DNA from: Pleurotus djamor
Taxonomy: Eukaryota > Basidiomycota > Agaricomycetes > Agaricales > Pleurotaceae
Direction of reading: 5' to 3'
Assembly (NCBI GenBank): GCA_029747585.1
Contig: JAPEVF010000118.1
Coordinates: 1-64,000, forward strand
Length of the DNA: 64,000 nucleotides
Positions 8,455-18,959 of the stretch are shown in pieces. A model generated the notes under the pieces. The model had not been told where the DNA came from and searched no databases. It saw only the letters and a list, made by a program, of their open reading frames with translations. Numbering within the stretch: the first letter of the stretch is position 1; each line of letters starts with the position of its first letter. The translations under genes and the position numbers were made by a program.

Positions 8455-10300
8455 GAGATATTAAATATTGCATTAAGCAAATAAAATACGACAATAAACC
8501 TTATTGTACTTTCGGTTCGGTCGAAGGTATTGGGTATTTTTGTTTAAATTACAGGACGAATTTAATTTTGGTTCCGATTGAACGTTTTTCAGTAGTTTTA
8601 AGACATGCAAATCATTGTTCTGAAAATTTTTAATTAAAAAATTAACATTTTTTAACTAAAAAAATAGGAATAAGGTGTAAAGGTGAGTAATGATAAATTA
8701 GATACCTTATAGACTCTCTAAATAGGGGATAAATACTACTCTATTATAATTCTCCATTTTTAATTAAAAATTAGAAGTGTGATTTAATATTGCTTTATTA
8801 ATTTGAATTCTAATGAGGTTCATTATTTATATTAAATTATAAATAAAGTGAAAGTATTGATAAATAAGCTAATTTATTAAAGAAAGGAAATTTTCCGCTA
8901 TAAGATTCGATTTATTTTGTTTAGGTAGTTGGTGGGGTAAAGGCCTACCAAGCCGACGATCAATAGCCAAGTTTGACAGAACAAATGGCCACATTGGGAA
9001 TGAAATGCCCCAAGTAGTGTTAACTACCAGCAGTCGAGAATATTAGTCAATGCTCGAAAGAGTGAACTAGCTAACTGAAATCACATGACTCATTCTTATA
9101 GGTGGTGATTGTGATAAGGTGTAGGGAAAAAAATGATATTACCTCACTAAAAGTGTTGTCCAAATCTGGTGCCAGAAGACTCGGTAAGACCAGAAACGCA
9201 AACGTTAGTCATCTTAATCAGGCGTAAAGGGTATGTAGGCAGCTTTGAAAGTTTTATTTTTNAAAAAAAGCTCTTAAGTAAAAATAAAATAAATTAAAGC
9301 TAGAATCAAATAGAGGAAAAACCAAATAATACTTAGAGTAGGGATGATATCCATAGATACTAAGGGGAATACTAAGGGCGAAAGCTTTTTTTTCTACTAA
9401 TGATTGACGCTGAGAAACGAAGGTGAGAATAGGAAATAGGATTAGATACCCAGATACCTCTCACTGTCAACGATGAATGGTGGTTGTTAGTTTTAATAAA
9501 AACTGGTGACGATGTTAACACGATAACCATTCCGCCTTGCGAGTACGGTTGCAAAACTGAAACCNAAAAAAATTAGTCGGTCTCGAAGCAAACGAAGTGA
9601 AGCATGTTATTTAATACGATAATACGCGTAAAACCTTACCAGACCTTGCATATCTAGCAGACTTATTTGAAATTCTCTATAACTTACTGCTCTCGTAACA
9701 GAAGGTTTAGTTAATTAAAAATAAGAAAGTGAGTATATTTTTTCCCTTTCCCTTTCACACCCTTTCACTTCCCTTAAGGGAAGTGTAGGGCTGGGAGGGC
9801 AAGGTTGAAAATAGTACGCAGATACAGGTGTTGCATGGCTGTCGTCAGTCCGTGTTGTGAAGAGTGAGGTTAACTCCACTAACGGACGCAATCCCTGTTG
9901 TTAATTTATACTTAACAATTAATGATTCTGATAGAGTTTCATTTGGGGCTAAGACAAGCCGTTATGGCCCTTATGGTCTGGGCTATAGACGTGCCACATC
10001 AACTTTTACAAAGTGATGCAAAACTTTACCTCTATTTAATGTTTAAAGCCAAACTTTAAATAGAATAAAAAGGTAATAAGGAATAGCTAATCATTAAAAA
10101 AAAGTTCATTTATTAAATTATAGACGGATTGTCGCCTGCAATTCGGCGGCATGAAGAAGGAATTTCGAGTAATCGTTGATCACTACGCAACGGTGAAGAT
10201 AGCATTCGTGATGAACTAACTGTCTGTCGCTGGGAAGAAGCTTAACTTGGGGGAAACTGCTACAAAAATAAAACTTAAACATAATTATCCATTTCTTTAA
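8455..10300 (+). rRNA. rns: Mitochondrial small-subunit rRNA
   Basis: Structural rRNA of the small mitoribosomal subunit. Conserved small-subunit motifs appear in order: GTGCCAGAAGACTCGGTAA (530 loop, near 9170), GGCGTAAAGGGTATGTAGGC (near 9221), ATTAGATACCC (9441-9451), CGTAAAACCTTACCAG (near 9628), TTGCATGGCTGTCGTCAG (near 9831), GGACGCAATCCC (near 9883) and CTGTCTGTCGCTGGGAAG (near 10219, the decoding-site end). Both ends are estimated from the position of these landmarks. Ns at 9262 and 9565 lie beside homopolymers. A GC-rich hairpin element interrupts the molecule at about 9738-9806. Confidence 0.92.
9738..9806. repeat. GC-rich hairpin element inserted in rns
   Basis: CCCTTTCCCTTTCACACCC is followed by CACTTCCCTTAAGGGAAGTG and GGGCTGGGAGGGC. 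It is the same family as the spacer elements and sits just 5' of the conserved CAGGTGTTGCATGGCTG segment. An insertion in a variable region of the rRNA is likely tolerated. Confidence 0.75.
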
Positions 10301-10445
10301 TAATTTATTAAAGAATTTAGAATTTGAAAATTTTATTTTTAAATTTAATGGTAGTTTTGGATTATTTTATTCTTGTAAATTTTTTAGAAGAAAGAGTAAT
10401 TTTGTAATTTAATTTTTAAATTAAAAACATTTATGTTAGGATATT
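10301..10445. other. End of mitochondrial DNA; second junction
   Basis: AT-rich sequence continues to about 10440, then changes abruptly to nuclear composition at TTAGTATCTGTCCCTGG. Unlike the left junction there is no N here, so the exact point is a judgement from composition. Confidence 0.7.
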
Positions 10446-12240
10446 TAGTATCTGTCCCTGGTATCCAGGTGTAGATGAAAGCACAGGTTGAGAGTGAGAT
10501 GGCGATTCGGTGTCTTCTGGGTGACGACCTGCAGGAACCAAGTTATTGAGCACGTCCCTACATTAAGCCGCGCAAACCAACCCCGATGAGCGAAGAGAGC
10601 ACGTCGGCGCAAAGTTATGTAACATACCATATACGTCCAGAGACAGGCGACCTGTAACCAGCGGGTATCATTTTCAGGCATGAACAATATCAGGAGCGTA
10701 GTGGCACGATCTCACCATTCTTCGAATCTCTTCTGTTGTTCCATACACTTGCGAAGATCTGCCATGACTTTCTCCTGATTCGCTGGCTGGCCGGACCGTT
10801 TTGCAGTCAACAAATTCAATAACAACACAATCCCTGAGATAAAACTTGCTGCCTAAAGTGAAGACGCAAAACCACGCGTGAGTCAGTGAATGCATAGATA
10901 GACGATAGAGAAAAGGGATCCTTACACTTGCTAAAGGAAGATTCAGTGAAGGCACAACGCGGCTGCAGACGTCTATGACATGGACACATCTTCGAGCTGC
11001 GTTGGCACAAATGGCCATTGAAGTCGCTGCTAGGGACGACGAAGTGCGAAGGAATGGTCTGTGGATCACGATTTGGACATAGTAGAACTGAACGTGAAGA
11101 TACGCGGACTGCCTGAAGAACTGGCTGTCTTCGCTATTAGGATCCCAGCGAACTGGACAAAGCAGTTTATTAGATAGAATGTATTTTATGGAGATTTCAG
11201 AGCAACGCACGATGTTCCGGAAGTCTTTCGAGCCACTGGTTGAGGCTGGAGTCCAACTGCGCGACGATGGGCTGCTGCCATTCTCCCAGTAGACCAAGCG
11301 CGACTTTCGATTTGTTCGAGCAATACTACTGATTGCCTTAGCTCAAGGGGATGTCATGAAACAGGAGACACACGATTGTTCTGAGAGCGGTCCCAAGGAT
11401 ATGTTCCAACCGGATGGATTGGTTGAAACTCTCAATAAGAGAAAATCGGTTGCTCGTTCCCTCACCGTAAGGGTTGACTCCGCAGTATTCATCGTCAAGG
11501 GCTGTTGGGAGGTCCAGGTCTAAGCTAGTAGAATCAATCCCATGGTGCGCCCAAGTCAACAGAAGCTAGGGAAACATACTCATCACCCCCGATGGCACAA
11601 GTCCGCCCAAGCATCGAACTGACCAGGCGATCCTCGCAGACAAGCGTCCTAAATAAAGCGTGTCTCCACAAATCATGTTTGCTAAGTGGAAGGCAAACGC
11701 ACCAGAATACTCGTTTCCAAAGTTCGTCTTCGATAGTTGGCTGTGCGTGTTTCTTTCTCTGCAAACGATGGACGCCAATCTCCTGGGCAAGTCGAATTCC
11801 AATGCCGATAAGTAACCAGCACGAATGGCTCTCCGTCGTACCACTCAAGAATTCGAGGGCTAACTAGACATATTGGTGAATCTGTTAGCGTTTAGTTCTC
11901 CAGAAACGAAGGGGGAAGTGGAACTGACACAGTACGCTTGTAAATCATAGAGGGTTGGAGTGAACAAGACGGTGTTGCGCACGAAGGAGACTTGGGAAAA
12001 GAATTTCCATCCTTCGGATTGGTTGGAGTCATCCACGCCATCCAATAAGACGCGTGGATCGTTAGAGTGCCTCGAACCGATGGCACAGACGAGTAAGACA
12101 ATTCCGCCGAAGCCTCGATGGNTCAAGTNNAGATTGNCATATTTAAACATTGTGTCCCGTGGCACGTTGCACCTGACATATGTTTCAGCTTTTTTTCCAA
12201 CATGCTCAATTGAACGCACCTACTTTAATTCCCCAAGCCT
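10445..12240 (-). pseudogene. Zn2Cys6-type transcription regulator, fungal_trans region only
   Basis: Fungal-specific regulators have an N-terminal Zn2Cys6 cluster and a large middle homology domain. Here the middle domain is clear: GGIVLLVCAIGSRHSNDPRV, LYDLQAYC, SCWLLIGIGIRLAQEIGVHR, EDELWKRVFWCV, then LHVQFYYVQIVIHRPFL and QEKVMADLRKCMEQQKRFEEW near the C-terminus. An intron (11864-11928) joins YDLQAYC to a segment preceding SCWLLIG. Ns at 12122-12137 fall in the domain. I found no zinc cluster between 12140 and the next gene, so the DNA-binding part is missing. It is either a truncated or decayed gene or an assembly casualty. It lies downstream of, and in the same orientation as, the Spt5-like gene. 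Confidence 0.7.
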
Positions 12241-12487
12241 TTGTTGCTAGGAAGTCCTCACAATCTCCGTGCCTCAGACTATGTATACAATGAACCGCAA
12301 TGCAATGTCAACTAAATCCGCTTCATTGCCCCACCGCTTCGATTCGGGAGTTGTCTCAAACCTCGCCCGTTGACGACCATGCTACAAAATGTTTCGTATG
12401 CAATAAATCTAGCCACCGACGTGGGTAAGCACCTCTAGTGACTGTGCAACAAGAAAAACCAAGAAGCCCGATCCTCAGCTTTTTCGA
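12241..12487. other. Short intergenic stretch
   Basis: Nothing recognisable. This is where the 5' part of the Zn2Cys6 regulator would be expected, but no CxxCxxxxxxC cluster is seen. Confidence 0.5.
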
Positions 12488-15390
12488 TCAATGGAGTCCG
12501 CCTTGCCATTCCGTGATGTCTCCGGAGAAACAGAGTGATGCAAGGTCGTAATATGCCCACATGTTCGGTTGTATAAAAAGCAATCGTTGGCGCTCTGCGA
12601 GCGGATAGGCACAGGCGCTGATGAAGCCGTATTGGCCTTCATGGGTGGTGTTGCCTTCGACATCAGGACCTATGATGACAACCCGAGCTCCAACAATGAA
12701 GATTGCCGGATTTTGCAGCGGGTACAGATACAAGATCTTGAAGAGACGGTTCGTTTGATCTTGTACCCGTACGTTGACCGAGCTTCTTTCATCCACTAGG
12801 GCCTTCGTCAACACAACCGTGCCTTCCATCCCTTCATATCTTCCAGCGCGGTACGCCGCACGATGAAAACCGTGTACATCTCCCTCAGTCGTTCCTTGTA
12901 CGACAACCTTGACCTTGGAGTGGATTGGCACCTTCAGCAGCCAGTGGACTGTCGCATTGTTAGATATCATCATAGAATAATTTGTATGGTTGAGTGTACC
13001 TTTTTCAGGCCGCGTCCCTTCATGTGGACCTGGACGCCAAATGTATTCCTCGACATCCACATCAGGTTCGACCTCTGGCGTTCGGGCACGCTTGTGACCA
13101 GGAGCAAATCGAGGAGGGTCGACAATGGAACGAGGAAGACGCGCCGCTATTAAAATAGGAAGACCAGTGCTAAGTAGGTGGGTCAGATGCTTCTTTCAGA
13201 GACATTCCATGTGTGTGCTCACCGAAGCTCTTGTAGCTCAGACGGCTTGAACGTGTGTGTGTAATGCGAAATGTTGGTTCCAACTCTGACCTCGAACATC
13301 AAATGCTTGTCATTGGGTTTAGCATTGCTTGATGTTTCTACCGTGTATCGATGACCAACTATTGTTCCAATCCGACCTTTCAAGTCGCTTTGCCCAATGA
13401 TTTGTACCTCCAGGTGTTTGAAACGTTCTGGCCCCGAGGTTTGGCTTGTGACACGTTGAGGGGCGATATCACCACGGGTGACTTCCATAGGAGCAAGAAC
13501 TGCCACGTCTGCCCCCACAGGAATCTGTTAGAAACATCTTTGTTAGTCCCGTGGTACCGCTACAGATAAAAGGGAAGGCACCATTGACATGGTCTCCTTG
13601 ACAAAAACATCCACCTGCCACAGATCATTCTTGACCACAAATCCCATCGTGCCTGCATGTTGACCTCGTAAGACTTTGATGTGATCTCCTACTTGGAAAT
13701 CTCGAGCGATGCTTCTCAAAGCAACTTCACACGACTGTGTCTGCTTTGCACTAGGCTGCAAAACGACGTGATGCTCGTCAATGGTGGACATAACCCGTCC
13801 ATTGAGTCCACTATAAGGCCCCATGACGACGCTGACATGGGTCCCTGGTGTATGAAGGGTTGACGCCGACAGCTCGTCCAAAGGCACCTCTATGGGCGGC
13901 AAGTCCTCGTCAAGGAGGACTTGCAGCACCACGCAGTCCTGCACAATTTCACGGATTGTGCCACGAATGCCTGAGAAGAGACCTGAGACCACAGCGACCT
14001 TTTCACCTATGGAAAAGGTGTTGAGGGATTTGCGGGCACGTATGATCGTCTGCGTGAATCGCTGTGATTTCTCCAAAGTGTGATCCTCAGCCATATCAGA
14101 TGGCCCAACTAACAACTCGGCGTCGAATAACGGCGATGTGCACAGAGCATCCAGCTCCGCACTGGTGGGGTTGACAAAAGTGGTCTGCAAGAGATGTAGG
14201 GGGATACTGTGAATTCGGAGGCCCTCTATGAATTTACGCCTGACATTTTTTGGCCGAGAAACCAGGCCATGGGCCTGATCAGGACGAACATCCATTGCCA
14301 GGGTTTGCTGTGGAGAGGATGACCTGGAACGATAGACCGAAAAGAGCTCTGCGGTGTGTCCGTTTACAGCGTTGACGAAAGCGACATTGTTGCGATTTAG
14401 ACTTCGGTTGCGTATGCGAACCAACGTGGATGGTCGAACTGTTGGCGCCGGGGCAAGGTGCAGGAGAGAGACTCTATCGGCAACATCCACAATCTGAATG
14501 AGGCTTTTGATTTGACGTCGTCGTAGGCGAACTGTGCTGAGATTTTCAATGGCGCGGATGCAGTCGCTGTACGGGCCCTCGATGTACACTACGCCGGGTA
14601 TGTGGTCTCTTTGAAAAGCGCTCTGCAACGGGATAGCTCTCTCCATTGCTTGACTGAGTATGAGAGCCACAGTCTCCACCTCCTTGCCCTCCTGATTGTC
14701 ATAAATACGAGAATTACAACCATGAAATCATGAAATGGTATTCACCTGAACATCGACCTGCCACAAGTCTGGGTCTGTGAGCGACGGCATAAGGCTGATA
14801 CCTGCCCCCCACCCAGACTCGATGGACCATGTTTCAGTGGCAAAAACGGCGCTGCTCGACGCAGTGCGAGGTGGTTCTATGCGTCCATGTCGCATGCGTA
14901 TGGCGGTGGCAGATGCTTCATTGCCAGCATGTTCAGCCTCAGGATCCAGAATTGGCATCGACCGAATGGCACGAGTAGGTGCTTCGTCGTCGCCACGATC
15001 GTCGAGAAAGTCTATTAAATTGATGTGGACGGTGGGTCACAGGTCTCATCATCGGTCATTTGAGACGCACCTCTTTCTGGGACTTCATCATCTTCATCGT
15101 CGTCGGACGGATCAATTTGAGCCTCTATATCGAGGAATTGTCGAATCTTTTGAGTCTTTTATTTTAGGAACGTCTAATACTACTCCCTCCCTCACAGCTT
15201 ACATCTTGATATCTCTTATATTTCGCTGTGGCGACGCTCATGTTGCACACGCTTACACCGAAGGTGGAAGTGCGGGATCAAAAGAGGAAAAAGGTTCCGT
15301 GGGGGACCGTGCGCCACCTGACCATTTCCAACTCGGCATTTTGCGAAAGTCCATGTGGACTCGGCTGGACCCGAGTTGGAATTCTACATA
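12488..15390 (-). CDS. Spt5-like NGN/KOW protein
   Basis: Spt5 pairs with Spt4 and rides on RNA polymerase II as an elongation factor. In transcription order the gene reads: an acidic lead (QIDPSDDDEDDEVPER), an intron, LDDRGDDEAP, then an NGN-like domain (DLWQVDVQ, intron 14692-14745, EGKEVETVALIL, HIPGVVYIEGPYSDCIRAIE). At least four KOW-type segments follow within 13543-14679: PSTLVRIRNRSLNRN, FSIGEKVAVVSGLFSGIRG, HVSVVMGPYSGLNGRV and FQVGDHIKVLRGQHAGTMG. The C-terminal part has VDVEEYIWRPGPHEGTR, FHRAAYRAGRYEGMEG and ARVVIIGPDVEGNTTHEGQ. Lineage-specific Spt5-like paralogues are common in agaricomycetes as I recall. The first exon is uncertain; coding before about 15175 could not be followed. 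The canonical C-terminal repeat of Spt5 is not seen, so this is probably a paralogue and not the housekeeping copy. Confidence 0.78.
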
Positions 15391-15630
15391 GCCCCTGGGC
15401 GCGCTAGCAATGCCTTTTCCCAATCCTCTGTGTTAGGCATGGTGGCATTGTGAGATTCCATAAACTGGTTCGTCGTTGGCACATAGAGTGAACGTAACAT
15501 ATCTTAAATAGTCGTTGGAGAAGTAATCAGTACCTGAAACCCTGCAAGATGACAAGCAAGATACGTCCTAGTTGAAATTGAAGGTGTGGTCCATAAATTT
15601 GTAATAAGATGAGTGGTTGCTCATCCTCAA
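15391..15630. other. Intergenic stretch between Spt5-like and TET/JBP-like genes
   Basis: About 240 bp with no coding signal; it probably holds the Spt5-like promoter and the 3' end of the dioxygenase gene. Confidence 0.5.
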
Positions 15631-16989
15631 CTACAGAAGCGAAACAGGGAGAGAAACAGAAACATCGTTATACCTATCGACAACCTCTGGACGCATGTGA
15701 AGCACAAACCCCACCCGCTCTCCCTCAAACCATCCAGGCGAGTCATGCTCGAAAACGCACCCTGAAAACATCATAGCAGCACCCGGTGGGTACGCAAAGA
15801 TGGCTCCAAGTTGACGAAGTCGTATAACCGTGTCCGCAGTACCGGTGTTGAAGAGCATATCAAACTGGTTGACATCCCCTTTACCATCGACGTGCAAACG
15901 GCTACGACGATTTGCCAACACCGACAGGCATGAAAAAGCGGAAGGCCACCGCTTTGCCCAGTACGCAGTTGAGTCGTCGTCCGACTCCTTCAGCGCATTG
16001 ATTGTACGCTGACCATGTCTATAAGACTGCGAATGGAATAGCGATAATAACACATCGCCGATCGTGAACAATCCACGGAGCTGCTTCAACCAAGAACCAA
16101 CCGGCTCTACGTTTCTCTTGAGACGCAACAATCTCGACGGCTTCGGTGGATGTACCCGCTGTATAGAGGTCATAAATATATGTGTTATAAACAGCTCATA
16201 GCGTCTGACCTTGCTGAATCGAGTATACCATCCCGGTGAGAAGGTCTCCGCCCCTACGACGGACAGACTCCGACCTGGTTGGGCAAAATGCTTTGGAGCT
16301 GTCCTCCACAGTTGTGAACGCTTCTTATCTGTGAGTGGTTTCATCAAGATACTCGAAATCTGCGACACTGATTGGGCCAAGCCCATCTGAAAGTCATAAT
16401 CAGCTTGGTCATAATTTCAGTACAAGGAAACGCGGTACCTGAGACTTAGCAGACATCAAAGCCGGGAGATATACGATCAAGGGGATTCCGTCTGAAGAGA
16501 GCACAAGCAGCGGATTCGCAACGTCCCCGAGCTCGATACCAGCTAGTAAACGAGTTCTTTGGCCTAACGTCGCCTTGGTAAGACGTTCTGCAGTGACAGG
16601 TAACACCACTGTTGAAAGCGAAGTCATAGGTCAGCATCTCACAGAAATGGGGCGAAGGTCTGTGCTTACCGCGTTTGTCGTAGGCCTCAGCTAGATTCGA
16701 CGCAAGCTCTTCCAACCGAAAACCTCTCCAGTGGGCGGGCATGTCGCTAGCCATTCGCAACGTCAACCTCGAACGCACAAACACATCTTTGTTGGATACG
16801 CACGGGTCTGTCTTGCCTAACATTGCCTGTTTGAGGAAGGCTGCAATGTTCTCTGTGCCATAGTACGAACTTGGGTTGCGGATCCTGGACATCTTGGTAG
16901 AGCAGAAAGCCGTGAACAGGGACATCCCCCATAAACATTTTTTTTTCAAAACACCGGGAAGTCTCGCGATCAATGCCACCAAATGACAT
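15631..16989 (-). CDS. TET/JBP-family 2-oxoglutarate Fe(II) dioxygenase
   Basis: TET/JBP enzymes oxidise 5-methylcytosine or thymine in DNA. The catalytic half (15631-16386) shows FSCLSVLANRRSRLHVDGKG, a Phe-Asp strand (NQFDMLFNTGTAD), GAIFAYPPGAAMMFSGCVFEH and then GWFEGERVGFVLHMR. The Fe(II) ligands of the HxD...H motif and the 2-oxoglutarate arginine correspond to H165, D167, H214 and R224 of that ORF, so the active site looks intact. A 51-nt in-frame intron (GTCAGACGC...TACAG) splits WYTRFSK from RVHPPKPSRLL, so those numbers count intron codons. The upstream part (VRSRLTLRMASDMPAHWRGF, ELASNLAEAYDKR, LTKATLGQRTRLLAG) is joined by introns. An A9 homopolymer near 16945 may hide a frameshift in the first exon. 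It lies between, and is co-oriented with, the Spt5-like and H3-mimic genes. Basidiomycete TET/JBP genes are expanded and often linked to KDZ transposons; no KDZ transposase is seen here. Confidence 0.8.
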
Positions 16990-18490
16990 AAAAGACGACT
17001 AATCGATGAAACCAAGCTGCTTATAACGATGTCAGGCGTTTCAGCAGAAGGACGCGTGTATTATGCAAAGGAGTGTAAAGTAATGACAGAGCCGTGCGTA
17101 CAAACTCAAACGGAGTCGCTATGTGATGAGTGACTGACTAGCTGCAAGATTATGTTCTACGCGCGGGAACTGGGTAGGCCTCGACAAACCACTGACCACT
17201 CTGGGTCTTGGGACCGCACTGTCTCCCTTGAATCATGTCCCGAAGGTCGGCGTACTTGCATGGACCTTCCGTCAGAGGAGCGTTACAAGTGACTTGTAAT
17301 TTTGGTTTACCGCCTCGGGTCTTGACCACTTCGATTTTGAGCGATCGAACACACCGACAAATGGGACACATTGTTGGCAAAGTCACCCCGTACGGCGATG
17401 ATCTAGCTTGCGCCCAATAGAAACGCATGGCTAGCATACGTCCTCGCCTTTTCGGATCGCGCGCAATGAGAACCATGTCAGACGATTCTCCCAAGAACAG
17501 AGACCCTCCAAGGATGGTGGGGATTGACACAGGGAAGGGCGAGCATCTGACGTAGGACTGCACAAGATAGTTCCCTACGAAGGTTCGGGCGATACTCGGT
17601 TGAAACGACTGGTCGGTGAAAGAAAAGATTTCCTTGAAGCATCCTCTGAACCAGAGAATGAGGGCCAGCTTAACGATAATGCGCAACGACGTACTTGTTA
17701 ACAGAGTCCAACATCCAATCACGGGTTTGTTCATGTCCGTCTATGCCCTTGCATACGAAGAACATGAGCGTTGAACGATCTTTCTTCTTCATAGGCTGCA
17801 TCAAGTCTTCAACAAACAATCGCGGCAGCAGCTGTGGTATGCAATGCCACACGTCAGTGAGAAATGGGTGACAAGCCGATGTACTTGCCTCCTGCGGATC
17901 GTAACTGGCACCCGGGTCGATGACCTTCCCGTCCTTGTCATGGACGACGGGAGCATGTTGCAAGCAACCACCCTCGCCCACATGAGTCATAAAAATGACA
18001 ATGACCTGCTTTGTGGCATCGCTGAAAGACTAGGTAAGCAACATTGTCACCTCCCATAACATCCACTCACTCTTTAACCGCCTTAATCACACCAGCCAGT
18101 TGGCGTTTGTACTCAGTATCTCCTCGTTTGTTGGAATTGAAGAAAATGGAGAACGTGAGCAGTTGTCCGCCGTCTCTCCCGAAGTATGGTTCCAGGTAAG
18201 AGTGGGCGTCAATCATTGGCTGATCCATTGTCTCACAGCCTTCCAAAGCTAGGAAGAGGAGAACCGTGGTCGGGGTGTTGATGGGGGCAAAGAATACTGA
18301 GCCTGTGCGACGCACTGCCACGACGAGATCCTTAACCGGATTTTTGGCCTTGTCGTAGAATCCCTGGAGACAGTGAGCTTAGCACACTGGAACACATTTC
18401 GTCCCGAAACTCACATAGTAGCTAGTCTTCACCGGAGGAATGTGTGCAGCATCGCGATCGTTGTGGCATCTTGGGCAGACAAAGTCATGC

Positions 18491-18496
18491 TCCTGC
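18491..18496. repeat. Target-site duplication, left copy
   Basis: TCCTGC, repeated directly at 21741-21746 right after the other end of the element. Keeping one copy restores the exon frame of the disrupted gene. Confidence 0.9.
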
Positions 18497-18587
18497 CACT
18501 TCAGGCTGCCACCTTGCTTGACCTATTAGGTCTATCTCTACCACAGAGAAGATAGACCTCGGAGGTCNAAAAAAGGTGGTCACCGCC

Positions 18588-18935
18588 CACCCTCTGGGGC
18601 ATGCCCACCTTACACCATTGTGGGCATGTCCACACCTACTACTTTTGCCTATTTTACTGGGGGGCAGCTCTATGAAAAATCAAGGTGGGCATGTCCACTT
18701 GTCTATATTATTTGTAGGTGGGCATGCCCATACCTATATTTTGGTTAATGGTGGGCATGCCCCCACCTTTACTTCATTCAATGGTGGGCATGCCCCCACC
18801 TTTATTCTGTTTAAAAGTGGGCATGCCCCTACCTATATACTATTTGGTAGTGGGCATGTCCACACCTCTATTCTGTTCAATGGTGGGCATGTCCACACCT
18901 CTATTCTGTTTAATGGTGGGCATGCCCCCACTGAT
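18588..18935. repeat. Subterminal palindrome array, left arm
   Basis: Ten copies of a near-palindrome with core TGGGCATGCCCA or TGGGCATGTCCA, centred near 18601, 18625, 18691, 18723, 18756, 18789, 18821, 18854, 18888 and 18921. The last seven are about 33 bp apart. A mirror-image array with fewer units fills 21345-21645. Such subterminal arrays usually bind a transposase. Confidence 0.85.
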
Positions 18936-18959
18936 AGAACATCTTGTTTGGTTAGCTTA

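Noticed and set aside
13681..15391. Plus-strand ORFs across the Spt5-like region, up to 204 aa
   Set aside because: They are antisense to clear NGN/KOW coding on the minus strand.
18373..18555. Plus-strand ORF ending LQAATLLDLLGLSLPQRR, also at 21682-21942 on the other strand
   Set aside because: The shared tail is simply the translated terminal inverted repeat of the transposon.
18588..18935. Regularly spaced short palindromes resembling a CRISPR array
   Set aside because: Spacers are themselves similar, the array is mirrored in the opposite arm of a transposon, and the context is eukaryotic.
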